A stretch of 64,000 nucleotides of DNA, taken from contig NZ_BCLI01000005.1 of NCBI RefSeq assembly GCF_001748385.1, positions 62,001 to 126,000 on the forward strand. Reading direction: 5' to 3'. This document shows, piece after piece, positions 33,552-42,672 of this stretch. The position numbers and the translations under genes were made by a program. Below the pieces are notes generated by a model that saw only the letters and a list, made by a program, of their open reading frames with translations, ran no database searches and was not told where the DNA came from. Source of the DNA: Vulcanisaeta thermophila. GTDB lineage: Archaea > Thermoproteota > Thermoprotei > Thermoproteales > Thermocladiaceae. Positions within the stretch are counted from its first letter, which is position 1. Each line of letters starts with the position of its first letter.

Positions 33552-34559
33552 TTATTCCCTGCCTAGGACTACTTTACCCCTCTTAATCAAGTAAGATATA
33601 ATACCAATATCGAAGAAAAGCTTAGCTATTAATTCGCGGAGCAATATATATATCAATCTCTCAAAGATATTCTTTGCGCCTTTTAACTTTAGTTTCTTTA
33701 CATCTCTAATAAGGAAACCTAAAATTCTATAGCCAAGCGAATAAGACAATAATAGAAATGATATAACTAATATAGGATAGGTAATGTGAGTGAAAAAGGC
33801 AAGTAAGAGCATTATGATCGATAAGTATACGGCCATAGGAACCGCATTAATCCTAGCTAGGTACAGCCATACTACTTTGTTGTTTTTCTTTAGATATGGA
33901 ATAGCAGTACGTCCATACCAAAGCTGTTGTTTCTTTAGATCATGAATGGTATGAGGGAAGCATCTTCTCACTGCGGTGTCAACAATTACATATTCTTTTC
34001 TTGGAGATACCCTAGAGACGAAGTCCACATCCTCGCCTAGTCCCAGCCTCACATCAAACAACTCCTTCTCAAATACTTCCCTCCTAAATCCAGCCAAGAG
34101 ATACAAAGGTTTTCCGTTAAAACCAAATAATAGTGATGTTTCCAGTGCTTGCTGTCTTTCTAGCCATGTATGCTCGTTAGCTATATATGTAATAGCAACA
34201 TGTTTGCCCTTTTTAAGTCCATTAACAATCTTGTATATAGCATTTTCGTCTGAACTTAAATCGAAATCTGCATCGAATAAAACCACGTATTTTCCGTTGG
34301 AATTTAGTATGCCCAGGTTTCTAGCATTTGCCGGTGATTTTAATGGGCCCTCTTCCCTCAGTACTTTAACTGGGAATGGGCTTCTTCTTTGAAATTCCTG
34401 GAGGATTTCGTATGTTCCATCGGTGGAGCCCCCGTCAACAAATATTACTTCTATGGCTTTGTATGTCTGCTTTGCTATACCATTAAGTAGTGGCATTATT
34501 CTCCTGGCCTCATTCTTGACTGGAACGATTATACTTACTAACTCATTCTCATTACTCAT
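33552..34559 (-). CDS. Glycosyltransferase family 2 with C-terminal membrane segment
   Basis: ATG 34559 overlaps the stop of the upstream GT4 as ATGA; the longer frame from 34604 would overlap by 49 bases and is unlikely. The 335-residue enzyme has VSIIVPVKNEARRIMPLL, VIFVDGGSTDGTYEIL, YVVLFDADFDLSSD (DAD), GLGEDVDFVSRV and a membrane pair near residues 230-270 (AVYLSIIMLLLAFFTHITY). It is a membrane-bound GT2 acting on a lipid-linked acceptor at the inner face. Confidence 0.85.
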   Translation of the reverse strand: MSNENELVSIIVPVKNEARRIMPLLNGIAKQTYKAIEVIFVDGGSTDGTYEILQEFQRRSPFPVKVLREEGPLKSPANARNLGILNSNGKYVVLFDADFDLSSDENAIYKIVNGLKKGKHVAITYIANEHTWLERQQALETSLLFGFNGKPLYLLAGFRREVFEKELFDVRLGLGEDVDFVSRVSPRKEYVIVDTAVRRCFPHTIHDLKKQQLWYGRTAIPYLKKNNKVVWLYLARINAVPMAVYLSIIMLLLAFFTHITYPILVISFLLLSYSLGYRILGFLIRDVKKLKLKGAKNIFERLIYILLRELIAKLFFDIGIISYLIKRGKVVLGRE

Positions 34560-35764
34560 AGGTTGCTGATTACCTGGTTGAACGTTTTTACAAATGATTC
34601 CCATGAGTAGTATTTATGGGCTATTTCCCTGATTATTGATGGTTTGTACTGGCTTGTGTTTTCGACCACGTTTATCAATGCATTTATGAATGCCTTTAGG
34701 TTGTTTTCCGTTACGTAGGGTGTTGCTATCCCCACGTACTTTATCTCCCTAGGGTTTGGCATGTCCATTAGTGTTGGGCTTACTACGGGCTTTCCCAGGG
34801 CTAGTGCCTCCATGACCGCAACACCGATGCCTCCGTAGTATCCTGGTGTTGCTGGTAGGAAGTAAACATCCATTGCCTTTACTAGCTTTATGTACTCGTT
34901 GTGTGGTAGGAATTCGTAAGCCATTATCCCCTTTGCCCTCAGGGTTTCTGCGGTTTTCCTATTGAGGCCTGTAACTATCAATGTTATGTTTTTCACGGCT
35001 TTTCTTACCTCACTCCATATTTTAACTATGTAATTGGCACCTTTTAATGTGCTGAATTCCTCCCTGAATACCCCCACGTATGTCCCCATGACTATGTTGC
35101 CTTCTGGTATACCGAGTTCCCTCCTGGTTTTGATTACTTCGTCCTCGGTGGGTGGTTTTAGTTCGTTGAAGTCTACGCCCATGGTTCTGATAATCACCTC
35201 GGCATCCGTCCCCAGCTTCTCGAGGTACTCCTTCTCAGCCCTATTCAGTACGAATATTGCTCCCTTAACCTTTGTCAATATTTTTTCTCTTCTTAATTTT
35301 GATAGTGCCTTTGTGGTGTTTATTGGGTTTGGGTTTATTGCATCTCTTGGGCTTGGTGGTGTGGATCCGTGGTGTTGTAGTATCATGGGTCTGTCCAGTA
35401 GTTTTCTAATGATTTGTTCTGAGTTGAGTGCTCTGTACTCATGTATGTATGGTACTGCATTGTACTTTTTAACGAGGTACTCCGTGATCCTTGTCATGTT
35501 TGGTGAGTACTCGCTCCATTTCCACAGTCTCTTTGATGGTGATAGGTCTATGGTTGGTGTTAGGATTATGGGTATTCCATCAACTATCTTGGTTATGGCT
35601 TCCTCGGAACCGCTTGGTCTTATGGCAATTACCTGGTAACCCCCGTACTTCCTCAATGCCTTTGCTGATCTGAAGTGCCACCCTGCGTTATCTTCCTCGG
35701 CTATTGTGCCTGGTCTTATTGGTGGTATTGAGTGGTGTAGTATGCTCAGTATTAATTTATCCAT
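34556..35764 (-). CDS. Glycosyltransferase family 4
   Basis: 402 residues. VMGTYVGVFREEFSTLKGAN marks the start of the donor domain, NITLIVTGLNRKTAETLRAK follows, and GGIGVAVMEALALGKPVVSP is the donor-binding motif, with Gly in place of the first Glu of E-x7-E. The N-terminus ILSILHHSIPPIRPGTIAEE is atypical. It overlaps the polysaccharide deacetylase by 8 bases and the next GT2 by 4. Confidence 0.8.
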   Translation of the reverse strand: MDKLILSILHHSIPPIRPGTIAEEDNAGWHFRSAKALRKYGGYQVIAIRPSGSEEAITKIVDGIPIILTPTIDLSPSKRLWKWSEYSPNMTRITEYLVKKYNAVPYIHEYRALNSEQIIRKLLDRPMILQHHGSTPPSPRDAINPNPINTTKALSKLRREKILTKVKGAIFVLNRAEKEYLEKLGTDAEVIIRTMGVDFNELKPPTEDEVIKTRRELGIPEGNIVMGTYVGVFREEFSTLKGANYIVKIWSEVRKAVKNITLIVTGLNRKTAETLRAKGIMAYEFLPHNEYIKLVKAMDVYFLPATPGYYGGIGVAVMEALALGKPVVSPTLMDMPNPREIKYVGIATPYVTENNLKAFINALINVVENTSQYKPSIIREIAHKYYSWESFVKTFNQVISNL

Positions 35765-36362
35765 GAATGGCCTCGCTTAATGTTTTAAATCGTAGGTTGA
35801 ACATTTTTAGGTATTCTATTGTTGCTTTAATCAGGGTTGGGTTTTCTCTGTGCATTACTATACTTATTAATTTTGGTTTTCCCGTGATTAACTTTATTAT
35901 TAGTTTTGGTAAATGCCTTATCCCCATACCCCCTATTGCGTACCTTATGAACCTTTCGTTCCACCTATTGTACTCGCCCATGGTTCTCCCGTATGCGAAG
36001 TACCTGCTTGCCTCCTCGATTACTTCGTTGTTGAATGATCCGTAGGGGTATGCTATGCCTACCTCGTAATCGATGCCCCACCTCCTTAGTGTGTTTATGC
36101 TGTTTATGAATTCCTCCCTGATTTTTTCTCTACCTATCCTTGTTAGGTCTGGGTGGGTGTGGGTGTGGGATCCTACTTCGTGGCCCATGTCCATGATTTC
36201 CCTTATTAGTTTCGGTTCTTTTGTGATTAGTTTTTCGCCACTATATTCGGTGAGTCCTGTTATTAGGAAGAATGTGGCTGGTATGTCCATTTTGTAGAGT
36301 AGCTTTGCGTATTCGTATTGTTTTATGTACCCATCATCGAAGCTTATGGCTACGTAGGTCAT
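35757..36362 (-). CDS. Polysaccharide deacetylase (NodB/CE4 domain)
   Basis: 201 residues. The CE4 motifs are all seen: VAISFDDGYIKQYEYAK (motif 1, D-D), EVGSHTHTHPDLTRI (motif 2, H-x3-H metal ligands), and AYPYGSFNNEVIEEA (motif 3). It removes N-acetyl groups from an amino sugar of the glycan or of a lipid-linked precursor; it has no signal peptide, so it probably acts in the cytoplasm. It overlaps the GT4 genes on both sides. Confidence 0.85.
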   Translation of the reverse strand: MTYVAISFDDGYIKQYEYAKLLYKMDIPATFFLITGLTEYSGEKLITKEPKLIREIMDMGHEVGSHTHTHPDLTRIGREKIREEFINSINTLRRWGIDYEVGIAYPYGSFNNEVIEEASRYFAYGRTMGEYNRWNERFIRYAIGGMGIRHLPKLIIKLITGKPKLISIVMHRENPTLIKATIEYLKMFNLRFKTLSEAIHG

Positions 36363-37521
36363 GCTAACATTGCTTCCTGATAGACTTTGACGTACCCGTT
36401 TATCATGGATTCAAGGGAGAATTTAGGTGCGATGTTCAGGGCCCTCTGTGATAATTTGTTGTGTAGGTTTTTGTCGGTTAGTAATTGTATTATTGCCTCG
36501 GCATACTCCCTCTCATTGAGTATGTTAACCATTATGCCAGCCCCTGTCTCGGCTACTAACTCCATTGCGTAGGGGGCTTTGTGCGTTATTACTGGTTTGC
36601 CCATTGCGTATGCTTCTGCGATTACTATCCCGAAGCCTTCGGCTAGGCTTGGGTGTGTAAGTATCTTAGACCTTGCCAGTATCCTCATTGCTCTCTCTCT
36701 CTGGGTAATGAGCCGTGCATTATTACGTTGTTTTTCAGGTCTAGCTTCTCAATTAGTTTCCTCATTTCGTTAAATAATGGCCCATCACCGACTATGTCGA
36801 GTTTTGCGTTGGGTATTTCATTAACCACATGCCTAAAGGCCTTGATTAACCACCTAACCCCCTTATACTCCATCAACCTGGCGATGAAGGATACCCTATA
36901 ATCCTCGGGTTCCACCTCACTCTGTATTTTCCTTAGCCATCGTATGTTGACCCCATTATAGACTACACGAGCCCTCTTTAGAAACTCACCCTTTGTTTTG
37001 TTATCCATGTTTTTTACGGAATCCCATAATGCCGCCTTCGACACGAAAACCACACGCTTTACCTGGGGCTTGGTAAAGATGCTTATTAGCCTGGCCGGTA
37101 TTGAGTGACTTATGTCGAATAGTATGGATCTGATTTTATCCTCGCCACCCATTAGTATTCTTATTCTTCCTAGCATGGGTGTTCCGTGCACTGTGACCAC
37201 GGTGGGTGCGTACCTAGTTATCCAGGGTAGGTAGCCCGTTATACCGCTGGCGTCATGTATGATGTCTGGCTTCAGTTCTTTTACCACCTTCATCATGTCC
37301 ATGCCCCTTAAGCTGTAGAACCATAGATCCTTGGGTGGTATTGGTGGTGATAACAGCAGGCGCACGTTAGTGCTGTTAATTGTATTTAATGAGTGGCTCC
37401 TTGACACTACATGGACATCGTGACCCAGTGCCTTAAGTCCCTGGGCCAATTCGTATGCGAACGTTCCGACCCCACCAAACGTGTATGGTGGGTACTCAGC
37501 TGTTACTATGAGGGTTCTCAT
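36359..37521 (-). pseudogene. Glycosyltransferase family 4, split at an (AG)6 repeat
   Basis: The first frame (36685-37521, 278 aa) has VTAEYPPYTFGGVGTFAYEL, VVFVSKAALWDSV and VSFIARLMEYKGVRWLIKAF, then ends PREREQ-stop. The second (36359-36688, 109 aa) starts MRILARSKILTHPSLAEGFG and holds the donor motif EGFGIVIAEAYAMGKPVITH. Removing one AG unit from the repeat at 36691-36702 gives a continuous LPRERAMRILARSK of normal length (about 386 aa). As it stands the stop and the next ATG overlap (ATGA), so two polypeptides could be made by coupled translation. Slippage could switch the gene on and off. Confidence 0.75.
36691..36702. repeat. (CT)6 / (AG)6 microsatellite inside a GT4 gene
   Basis: Six CT units on the plus strand, AG on the coding strand, at the point where the GT4 frame breaks. 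A change of one unit restores the frame. Confidence 0.9.
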
Positions 37522-39358
37522 TGATGTAGATGATTGCGTATTTACTATTAAATACTACGGCTGCGGGGCTAAGTGGTTTGTAAACTATTGTTGGTGGTAC
37601 GCCAGGACCCATTGCGGCATAGTATGGGGTATTCGTCGTGTTAGTCACGACATACATGTTCAGGGTCATTGTTTTATTCTCTATAAAGGCCACGGTCGAC
37701 AGTGCGTTAATCATGGCATTTGTGGGGTAACCACCAACCCACCCGATTGTTGGTGAGTACCAGGGTGATGTGCCCATTAATGGTGAGTATACGTAGATGT
37801 TCTTCACGTTATTTGATAATAAATTGATCACTACATATGAGATTTTAATTATTGACTTCGTTATTGGGGGTGGATTGGTGGCGTGTATTTTTGCGTATTC
37901 TACCGGTGATATGTTTGGGTCGCGCGCCGCTAGCACGGTTACTACGATTAGTAGTGCTATTAGGAATATGGTTAATGCCCTTCTTCTTTTTAGCATTGAT
38001 ATTGTGTATCCCGCTATTGGTAGTATTAATGGTATTGCTGTGTAAGCATTGGTATTGATTGGATTCCCACCTCTGAAGAATAGCATTTGCAGTGCCGCTA
38101 GTACGGGTAGTACTATGCCCACTATTAGTAGGGTTATTATCCAGGGATCCTCCCTCCTCTTTTTAAATAATACGTATAGTGCGTATGCCGCTGAGATTGA
38201 TAGTGCTAATGCCCAGGGTAGTGTCTGTGCTGGATTAACGTGGGCAAAGAGGATAAAGTGGGGTGCCGCTGTCGTAGTAGATACTGTCGTTGTCTTTACG
38301 AGTATGCTTTGTATTTTGTTTACGAGCCCATTTATGAAATCTGCAATTATTGGGTATATGTATGTTAGGTATCCATTTGTGTATGTTATTACGATTAATG
38401 TGATTATTAGGTATATTATTGATGCAGTGATTACAGTGTTTGTTCTACCTGCTCTATGCCTTAGTGGCATGTAGAGTTTGAGTTTTGGTAGTACGTAAAT
38501 GGCTATTATTAGGGCTGGTGGTATGAATAGTTCTAGTATGGCTGTTGTTAGTGATAGCATGGCTGCTGCGTAGCTTATGGCACTGATTGCTATGTTTCGC
38601 CAAGCGTCCCCGTCTTTCGTTATTTTTATTAGTGCCAGTGTGGATATTATGACTAGTAGGTTTGACATCCATAGGTGTGGGTTGAGTGTTAGTGCTGTTT
38701 CTGGTGTGATGCCTAGTAGTAGCATTGCTATTATGCCCGCCCTCTTATCGTTGAATAGGTATATTGTTAATGTGTAGATTACTAGGTCAAAGGCTATGGT
38801 GAAGATTGAGTACCATATGAACCAGGGGATTGCGGAGAACCACGGCATGTTGAGTGTTTTGTCTAGGAATGTCATTACGGCCACCTGTGCTGGGAATGGG
38901 TTGTAGGCTGGGTTATGTGCAAATGAGTAGTTCCAGTGTCCTGTTACGTACATGCCTCTGTTCATTTCCGCTCCTTCTCCGAGGCCTATGCCGCTTTGTG
39001 ACACTTGTGCGTTTAGTATTGTTATGTGTAATGTGAGTATTCCTGGTAGTACATATTTAATTAATTTGTCTATATCATGTTCGTTTGCCATGGTGGGTAT
39101 TAGGAGTAGTGTAATTGAGGCTCCTATTAGTGTTAGGTATAATGTTTCATTGTTTTGCTGTATTGGTGTGGCTAGGTTTAGGAATAGCGTTATTGCGACT
39201 AACACGTTCCCCGATATTGCCATTACCCTTGCCGTGCCACTGCCTATTAGGTCTGTGTAATCGTGTTCTTTATCATGTACCTTCACTAGGATTGTTGTGA
39301 ATATTGTTGTTAGGATTATCGCGGTTATTGGTAGTAGGTTTGTGAATGTAAGGTTCAT
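37496..39358 (-). CDS. Large multi-span membrane protein (GT-C-like)
   Basis: 620 residues with about 12 membrane spans in the first 480 and an outside C-terminal domain of about 130 (NIYVYSPLMGTSPWYSPTIG, VYKPLSPAAVVFNSKYAII). An early loop between spans carries GLGEGAEMNRGMYVTGHWNY, an acidic, aromatic loop like the catalytic first loop of GT-C transferases. It would use a polyprenyl-phosphate sugar outside the membrane. The precise family is not clear to me. It overlaps the GT4 downstream by 26 bases and starts 2 bases after another GT4. Confidence 0.65.
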   Translation of the reverse strand: MNLTFTNLLPITAIILTTIFTTILVKVHDKEHDYTDLIGSGTARVMAISGNVLVAITLFLNLATPIQQNNETLYLTLIGASITLLLIPTMANEHDIDKLIKYVLPGILTLHITILNAQVSQSGIGLGEGAEMNRGMYVTGHWNYSFAHNPAYNPFPAQVAVMTFLDKTLNMPWFSAIPWFIWYSIFTIAFDLVIYTLTIYLFNDKRAGIIAMLLLGITPETALTLNPHLWMSNLLVIISTLALIKITKDGDAWRNIAISAISYAAAMLSLTTAILELFIPPALIIAIYVLPKLKLYMPLRHRAGRTNTVITASIIYLIITLIVITYTNGYLTYIYPIIADFINGLVNKIQSILVKTTTVSTTTAAPHFILFAHVNPAQTLPWALALSISAAYALYVLFKKRREDPWIITLLIVGIVLPVLAALQMLFFRGGNPINTNAYTAIPLILPIAGYTISMLKRRRALTIFLIALLIVVTVLAARDPNISPVEYAKIHATNPPPITKSIIKISYVVINLLSNNVKNIYVYSPLMGTSPWYSPTIGWVGGYPTNAMINALSTVAFIENKTMTLNMYVVTNTTNTPYYAAMGPGVPPTIVYKPLSPAAVVFNSKYAIIYINENPHSNS

Positions 39359-39360
39359 GG

Positions 39361-40500
39361 TTACTCCCTGTATATTTCAGTCATTAATATAGCTATTTCA
39401 CTCCAGGTCCTTAGGTACTGTGATTTGCTTTCCCTGGCCTTTCTTGTGATTTCCTTGATCATCTCGGGATTGCTTAGTAGGTTGGTTATGGTGTTTTTTA
39501 GGGCTTTTACTGATGGTTCTGTTATGATTGTGTGTGGCATGCTCAGTCTTGGTATTGAGCCCACATTGGTCGCCACTAATGGTTTGTTTCTGGCTAATGT
39601 TTCAAAAAGTATCAGTGGGTATGACTCCCCCGCATGCTTGCTGGGTAGGATCACGAATTCTGACTCGTCTATTAGTGCTATTTTATCTTCTTCGCTTACG
39701 AATCCCGTGAATATTACATTCTCACTGAGTTTTAGGTCTTTGGTGAGTTTTATTAGTTTGTTATAGTATTTTTTGTTTCCTGTCCCTGCTATTACCAGTT
39801 TTACGTCTTTTATGGCGCCTTCGCTGATTAGTGATTTATAGGATCTTATTAGTAGGTCAATGCCCTTTAGTGGGTCTATTCTGCCTACGTATAGTATGAA
39901 TTTCGAATTGCCTATGTTGTACTTGCTCCTTACGTAGGCTGTGTTTTCGTTATTTTCTAGGTAGTGTTTTGGTATTCCGTGGGGTATTACCGTTGCTTCT
40001 ATTCCGTACTTTTGTTTTAGTAGTTCGTGTTCATATTGGTTTGTGGTTAGTGCTTTGTTGGTTATTTTCTTGACTTTCTTTGTGATTAGTACTTGATATG
40101 TGTAGCCTATGGTTCTTATTAGTGGGTTTACGTGGTGTTTTAGGTAATCGACCCCTATGAAGTAGACTACGTGGTTATTAATCCTGGAGTTTCTAAGTAT
40201 GGTGTAGTTGAAGTAGCTGTTGTGTGACCATGCGTGTATTATGTCTGCTTTTCTTAGGATTTCGTTTGGTATTTCTCTTGGTATTGTTAGGTCTGGGTAT
40301 ATTAGTCGTGTTGCTTTGATTCTGTGTATGTGTACTCCGTTTATTTCTTCGTCTTTGGGTCTTTCTGTGGCTCCGTATGTACTTGTTATTACGTGGACCT
40401 CGTGGCCGAGTTTTACCTGTTCCTCGGCTAGGTATTTAATTGCGTTTTCTAGTCCTCCTATTACGGGCCAGTAGTGGTGGTGCGTGTGTACTATTATCAT
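39361..40500 (-). CDS. Glycosyltransferase family 4
   Basis: 379 residues. VHTHHHYWPVIGGLENAIKY at the N-terminus, FILYVGRIDPLKGIDLLIRS in the donor domain and the motif ESYPLILFETLARNKPLVAT (E-x7-E). It starts one base after the stop of the epimerase, so the two are coupled. Confidence 0.9.
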   Translation of the reverse strand: MIIVHTHHHYWPVIGGLENAIKYLAEEQVKLGHEVHVITSTYGATERPKDEEINGVHIHRIKATRLIYPDLTIPREIPNEILRKADIIHAWSHNSYFNYTILRNSRINNHVVYFIGVDYLKHHVNPLIRTIGYTYQVLITKKVKKITNKALTTNQYEHELLKQKYGIEATVIPHGIPKHYLENNENTAYVRSKYNIGNSKFILYVGRIDPLKGIDLLIRSYKSLISEGAIKDVKLVIAGTGNKKYYNKLIKLTKDLKLSENVIFTGFVSEEDKIALIDESEFVILPSKHAGESYPLILFETLARNKPLVATNVGSIPRLSMPHTIITEPSVKALKNTITNLLSNPEMIKEITRKARESKSQYLRTWSEIAILMTEIYRE

Positions 40501-40501
40501 G

Positions 40502-41443
40502 TTATGGGAGTCCTAGTTCTTTGATTAGTGCTTTTGTTGTGTTTTTTATGGCTTCTTTGCTGTTCATTTTTGGTTTCCAGCCTAGGTTTTTCAGTTTGTC
40601 TATTTTTAGGGCTATTTTCTTTACGTCTCCTGGCCATCCTACGCCGTGGAGTACTGGTTTGTGTATGATTCTTCTTTCGGTGCCTAGTGTGTTTAGGATT
40701 GTTTTTACGACTTCGTCTACGGTTATCCAGTCTTCGTTTGCTACGTTGTATACTTCGAAGTCTGTGATTGTTTTTTCGTGGGCTGTTAGTATGGCTTCTA
40801 TTGCGTCGTCTATGTATACGTAGCTCCTTATCTGTGTTCCGTCTCCTAGGACTTCTAGTTCTTCGTTGTTTTGTTTGATTTTTATTATCATGTCATGTAC
40901 GATGCCGTGTCTTAGTCTTGGTCCTACGACGTTTGCGTATCTTAGAATGATTGCTTTGATTCCGTAGAGTTTGGTGTATGCGTGTATTAGGTTTTCGCAT
41001 GCTGCTTTGCTTGCTCCGTAGACTGACACGGGCTTTATTGGTGCGTTCTCGTCTACGGGTATTTCCTCTGGTTCTCCGTATACGGTGCTTGATGATGCGA
41101 AGACGAGCCTCTTCACGTCTTTCTTTCTCATGGCTTCGAGTAGGTTGAAGGTTGCAACGACGTTTTCGTTGAAGTGTATTTCTGGGTCTGTGGTGCTCAC
41201 CCTGACTTCTGGGTTTGCTGCGAAGTGGAAAATTACGTCTACGTTTACGACTGCCTTTAGGGCATCGTCTTTAATTTTCAAGTCCCCTTTCATGAATTCC
41301 ACCTTGTTTAATACGTGGCTTATGTTTTCTATTTTCCCACTGCTTAGGTTGTCTATGATTCTTACCTGGTAGCCTCTTTGTAAGAGTTTATCTACTAGGT
41401 GGCTTCCTATGAATCCTGCTCCGCCTGTTACTAGGGCTTTCAT
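40502..41443 (-). CDS. NAD-dependent NDP-sugar epimerase (GalE-type, extended SDR)
   Basis: 313 residues. The cofactor motif is TGGAGFIGSHLVDKLL (7-22), then VRIIDNLSSGKIENI, and the catalytic YGASKAACENLIHAY (Y-x3-K near residue 147) with SSSTVYGEP before it. It converts UDP- or dTDP-sugars between C4 epimers or makes a related precursor. First gene of the longest operon here (41443 down to 31271), so it supplies the sugar donor for the transferases that follow. Confidence 0.9.
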   Translation of the reverse strand: MKALVTGGAGFIGSHLVDKLLQRGYQVRIIDNLSSGKIENISHVLNKVEFMKGDLKIKDDALKAVVNVDVIFHFAANPEVRVSTTDPEIHFNENVVATFNLLEAMRKKDVKRLVFASSSTVYGEPEEIPVDENAPIKPVSVYGASKAACENLIHAYTKLYGIKAIILRYANVVGPRLRHGIVHDMIIKIKQNNEELEVLGDGTQIRSYVYIDDAIEAILTAHEKTITDFEVYNVANEDWITVDEVVKTILNTLGTERRIIHKPVLHGVGWPGDVKKIALKIDKLKNLGWKPKMNSKEAIKNTTKALIKELGLP

Positions 41444-41460
41444 GTTATAATGTTGTGTAC

Positions 41461-41468
41461 CTTATATG
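41461..41468 (-). promoter_or_regulatory. TATA box for the long glycan operon
   Basis: On the minus strand catataag lies about 22 bases before the ATG at 41443, close to but slightly nearer than the usual spacing. Confidence 0.4.
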
Positions 41469-41516
41469 TTTTTCATTATTATTGTTTTAGTATCGGTCAT
41501 GATTTTTGTTAGAACG

Positions 41517-41600
41517 TTATGCTTCTTCAATAGCTTTATCGATTCTTGATAACATTATGAGATCCTTTGTCATTCTGATGGTCTTGGTTTTTATGTTCAT
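41517..41600 (-). CDS. 27-codon frame coupled to the GT2 gene
   Basis: ATG 41598-41600 overlaps the GT2 stop as ATGA and opens MNIKTKTIRMTKDLIML, ending KAIEEA at 41517. It is too short to judge; it may be the leftover start of a lost operon gene. No family is recognised. Confidence 0.25.
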   Translation of the reverse strand: MNIKTKTIRMTKDLIMLSRIDKAIEEA

Positions 41601-42508
41601 GTTTGATATTCCTTTAGGCCGTTGTTGAATCCTTTTAGTATGTGTTTGATGTGCCATGGTCTGTAGAGTGTTAGTAGTGTTAGTGAGGTGAGTATGTACC
41701 ATATGCGTTGTGGTGTGTGTTTTTGGTGTTTTAGTATGAATTGTATGTGGTTTCTTGCTTTCCAGTAGAATCTCTGTGATTCTGGTATGGTTAGTCTGTC
41801 TCCGCCTTCTTCCATTCCGAGGTGTATGACGTACGTTTTTGGGTCTATGAGTAGTTTGTAGCCCATTTTCTTTATTTGTTCTTGTACGTCGCTTTCTTCG
41901 CGGTATCCTGTTGGTGTTTCGAAGAGTTTATCATACCTTACTTTAGCGGCTATGTCTTTCCTTGTCATGTAGAAGTGTGTTAGGTATTCTGCGTATCTAG
42001 GTCCTTTTTCAACGTTTAGAAATATGAAGCCTGTGATTTTTGTTAATGGGTCTGCTATGTTTATTGGGGTGTTCAGGAAGAAGTCCGGGTCTGCCGTCCT
42101 TCTTCTGGCCATTATGACTCTGCCGCCCACTGCCCCTACCTCTTTGAGTTTCCTGAGCCAGAGGGCCATGCGTGCTAGGGAATCTGCTTTGGGGAGTATG
42201 TAATCATCGTCTGCCATAACGATGTACTCGGCGTCTAACTCGCTTGCAATCTCTAATAATTTGTTCCTGGCGTTTACGGATCCTCTTCTGCCTCTGTATA
42301 GTTCGTATATGATTTCGACGTTATTTTGTGATTTCCTGGCTTCCTCTAATACCTTTCTATACATGTTTATCTCTGTGTCATCGGGGGAGTCCGCTGCCAC
42401 CACTAGGTAATCCACATAGCCTTTAATCCAGCTGGGTAGTGTTAATTTCAGTATGTGGGGTCTACGGTATGAGGGTATTAAGACCGCTATCCTAGGTCTT
42501 CTATTCAT
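41597..42508 (-). CDS. Glycosyltransferase family 2
   Basis: 303 residues. IAVLIPSYRRPHILKLTLPS, YIVMADDDYILPKADSLARM with DDD near residue 100, and REESDVQEQIKKMGYKLLID with an E-E/D catalytic-base pair. A C-terminal amphipathic part (HTPQRIWYILTSLTLLTLY) may touch the membrane. Its ATG overlaps the stop of a GT4 remnant (ATGA), so it once followed a complete GT4. Confidence 0.85.
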   Translation of the reverse strand: MNRRPRIAVLIPSYRRPHILKLTLPSWIKGYVDYLVVAADSPDDTEINMYRKVLEEARKSQNNVEIIYELYRGRRGSVNARNKLLEIASELDAEYIVMADDDYILPKADSLARMALWLRKLKEVGAVGGRVIMARRRTADPDFFLNTPINIADPLTKITGFIFLNVEKGPRYAEYLTHFYMTRKDIAAKVRYDKLFETPTGYREESDVQEQIKKMGYKLLIDPKTYVIHLGMEEGGDRLTIPESQRFYWKARNHIQFILKHQKHTPQRIWYILTSLTLLTLYRPWHIKHILKGFNNGLKEYQT

Positions 42509-42642
42509 TGTAAATGCCTGGTCTTAGGATGTGATGTGTATGTCATGGCCCTTGATGCCATGTACTCGGCCACTTTCTTCATGACTTCCTCGATGCCCCC
42601 TATTACGGGGTGGTAGAGTGGTGCTACGTGGACGATTCTCAT
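42505..42642 (-). pseudogene. GT4 glycosyltransferase remnant (N-terminus only)
   Basis: A 45-codon frame reads MRIVHVAPLYHPVIGGIEEV, the start of a GT4 enzyme like the one at 39361. It continues KKVAEYMASR, then goes out of frame; GHDIHI is visible in another frame, and it stops at 42505. About 340 residues are missing. Confidence 0.6.
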
Positions 42643-42672
42643 GTTGGGTGTCTTGCTTGGTTGGTGCGGTGT

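Noticed and set aside
36359-36688. Stand-alone 109-residue protein
   Set aside because: It is the C-terminal domain of the preceding GT4, including the E-x7-E motif, out of frame because of the AG repeat.
41517-41702. 61-codon frame beyond the GT2 stop
   Set aside because: Its first half is an out-of-frame reading of the GT2 3' end. Only the 27-codon part after the coupled ATG was kept, at low confidence.
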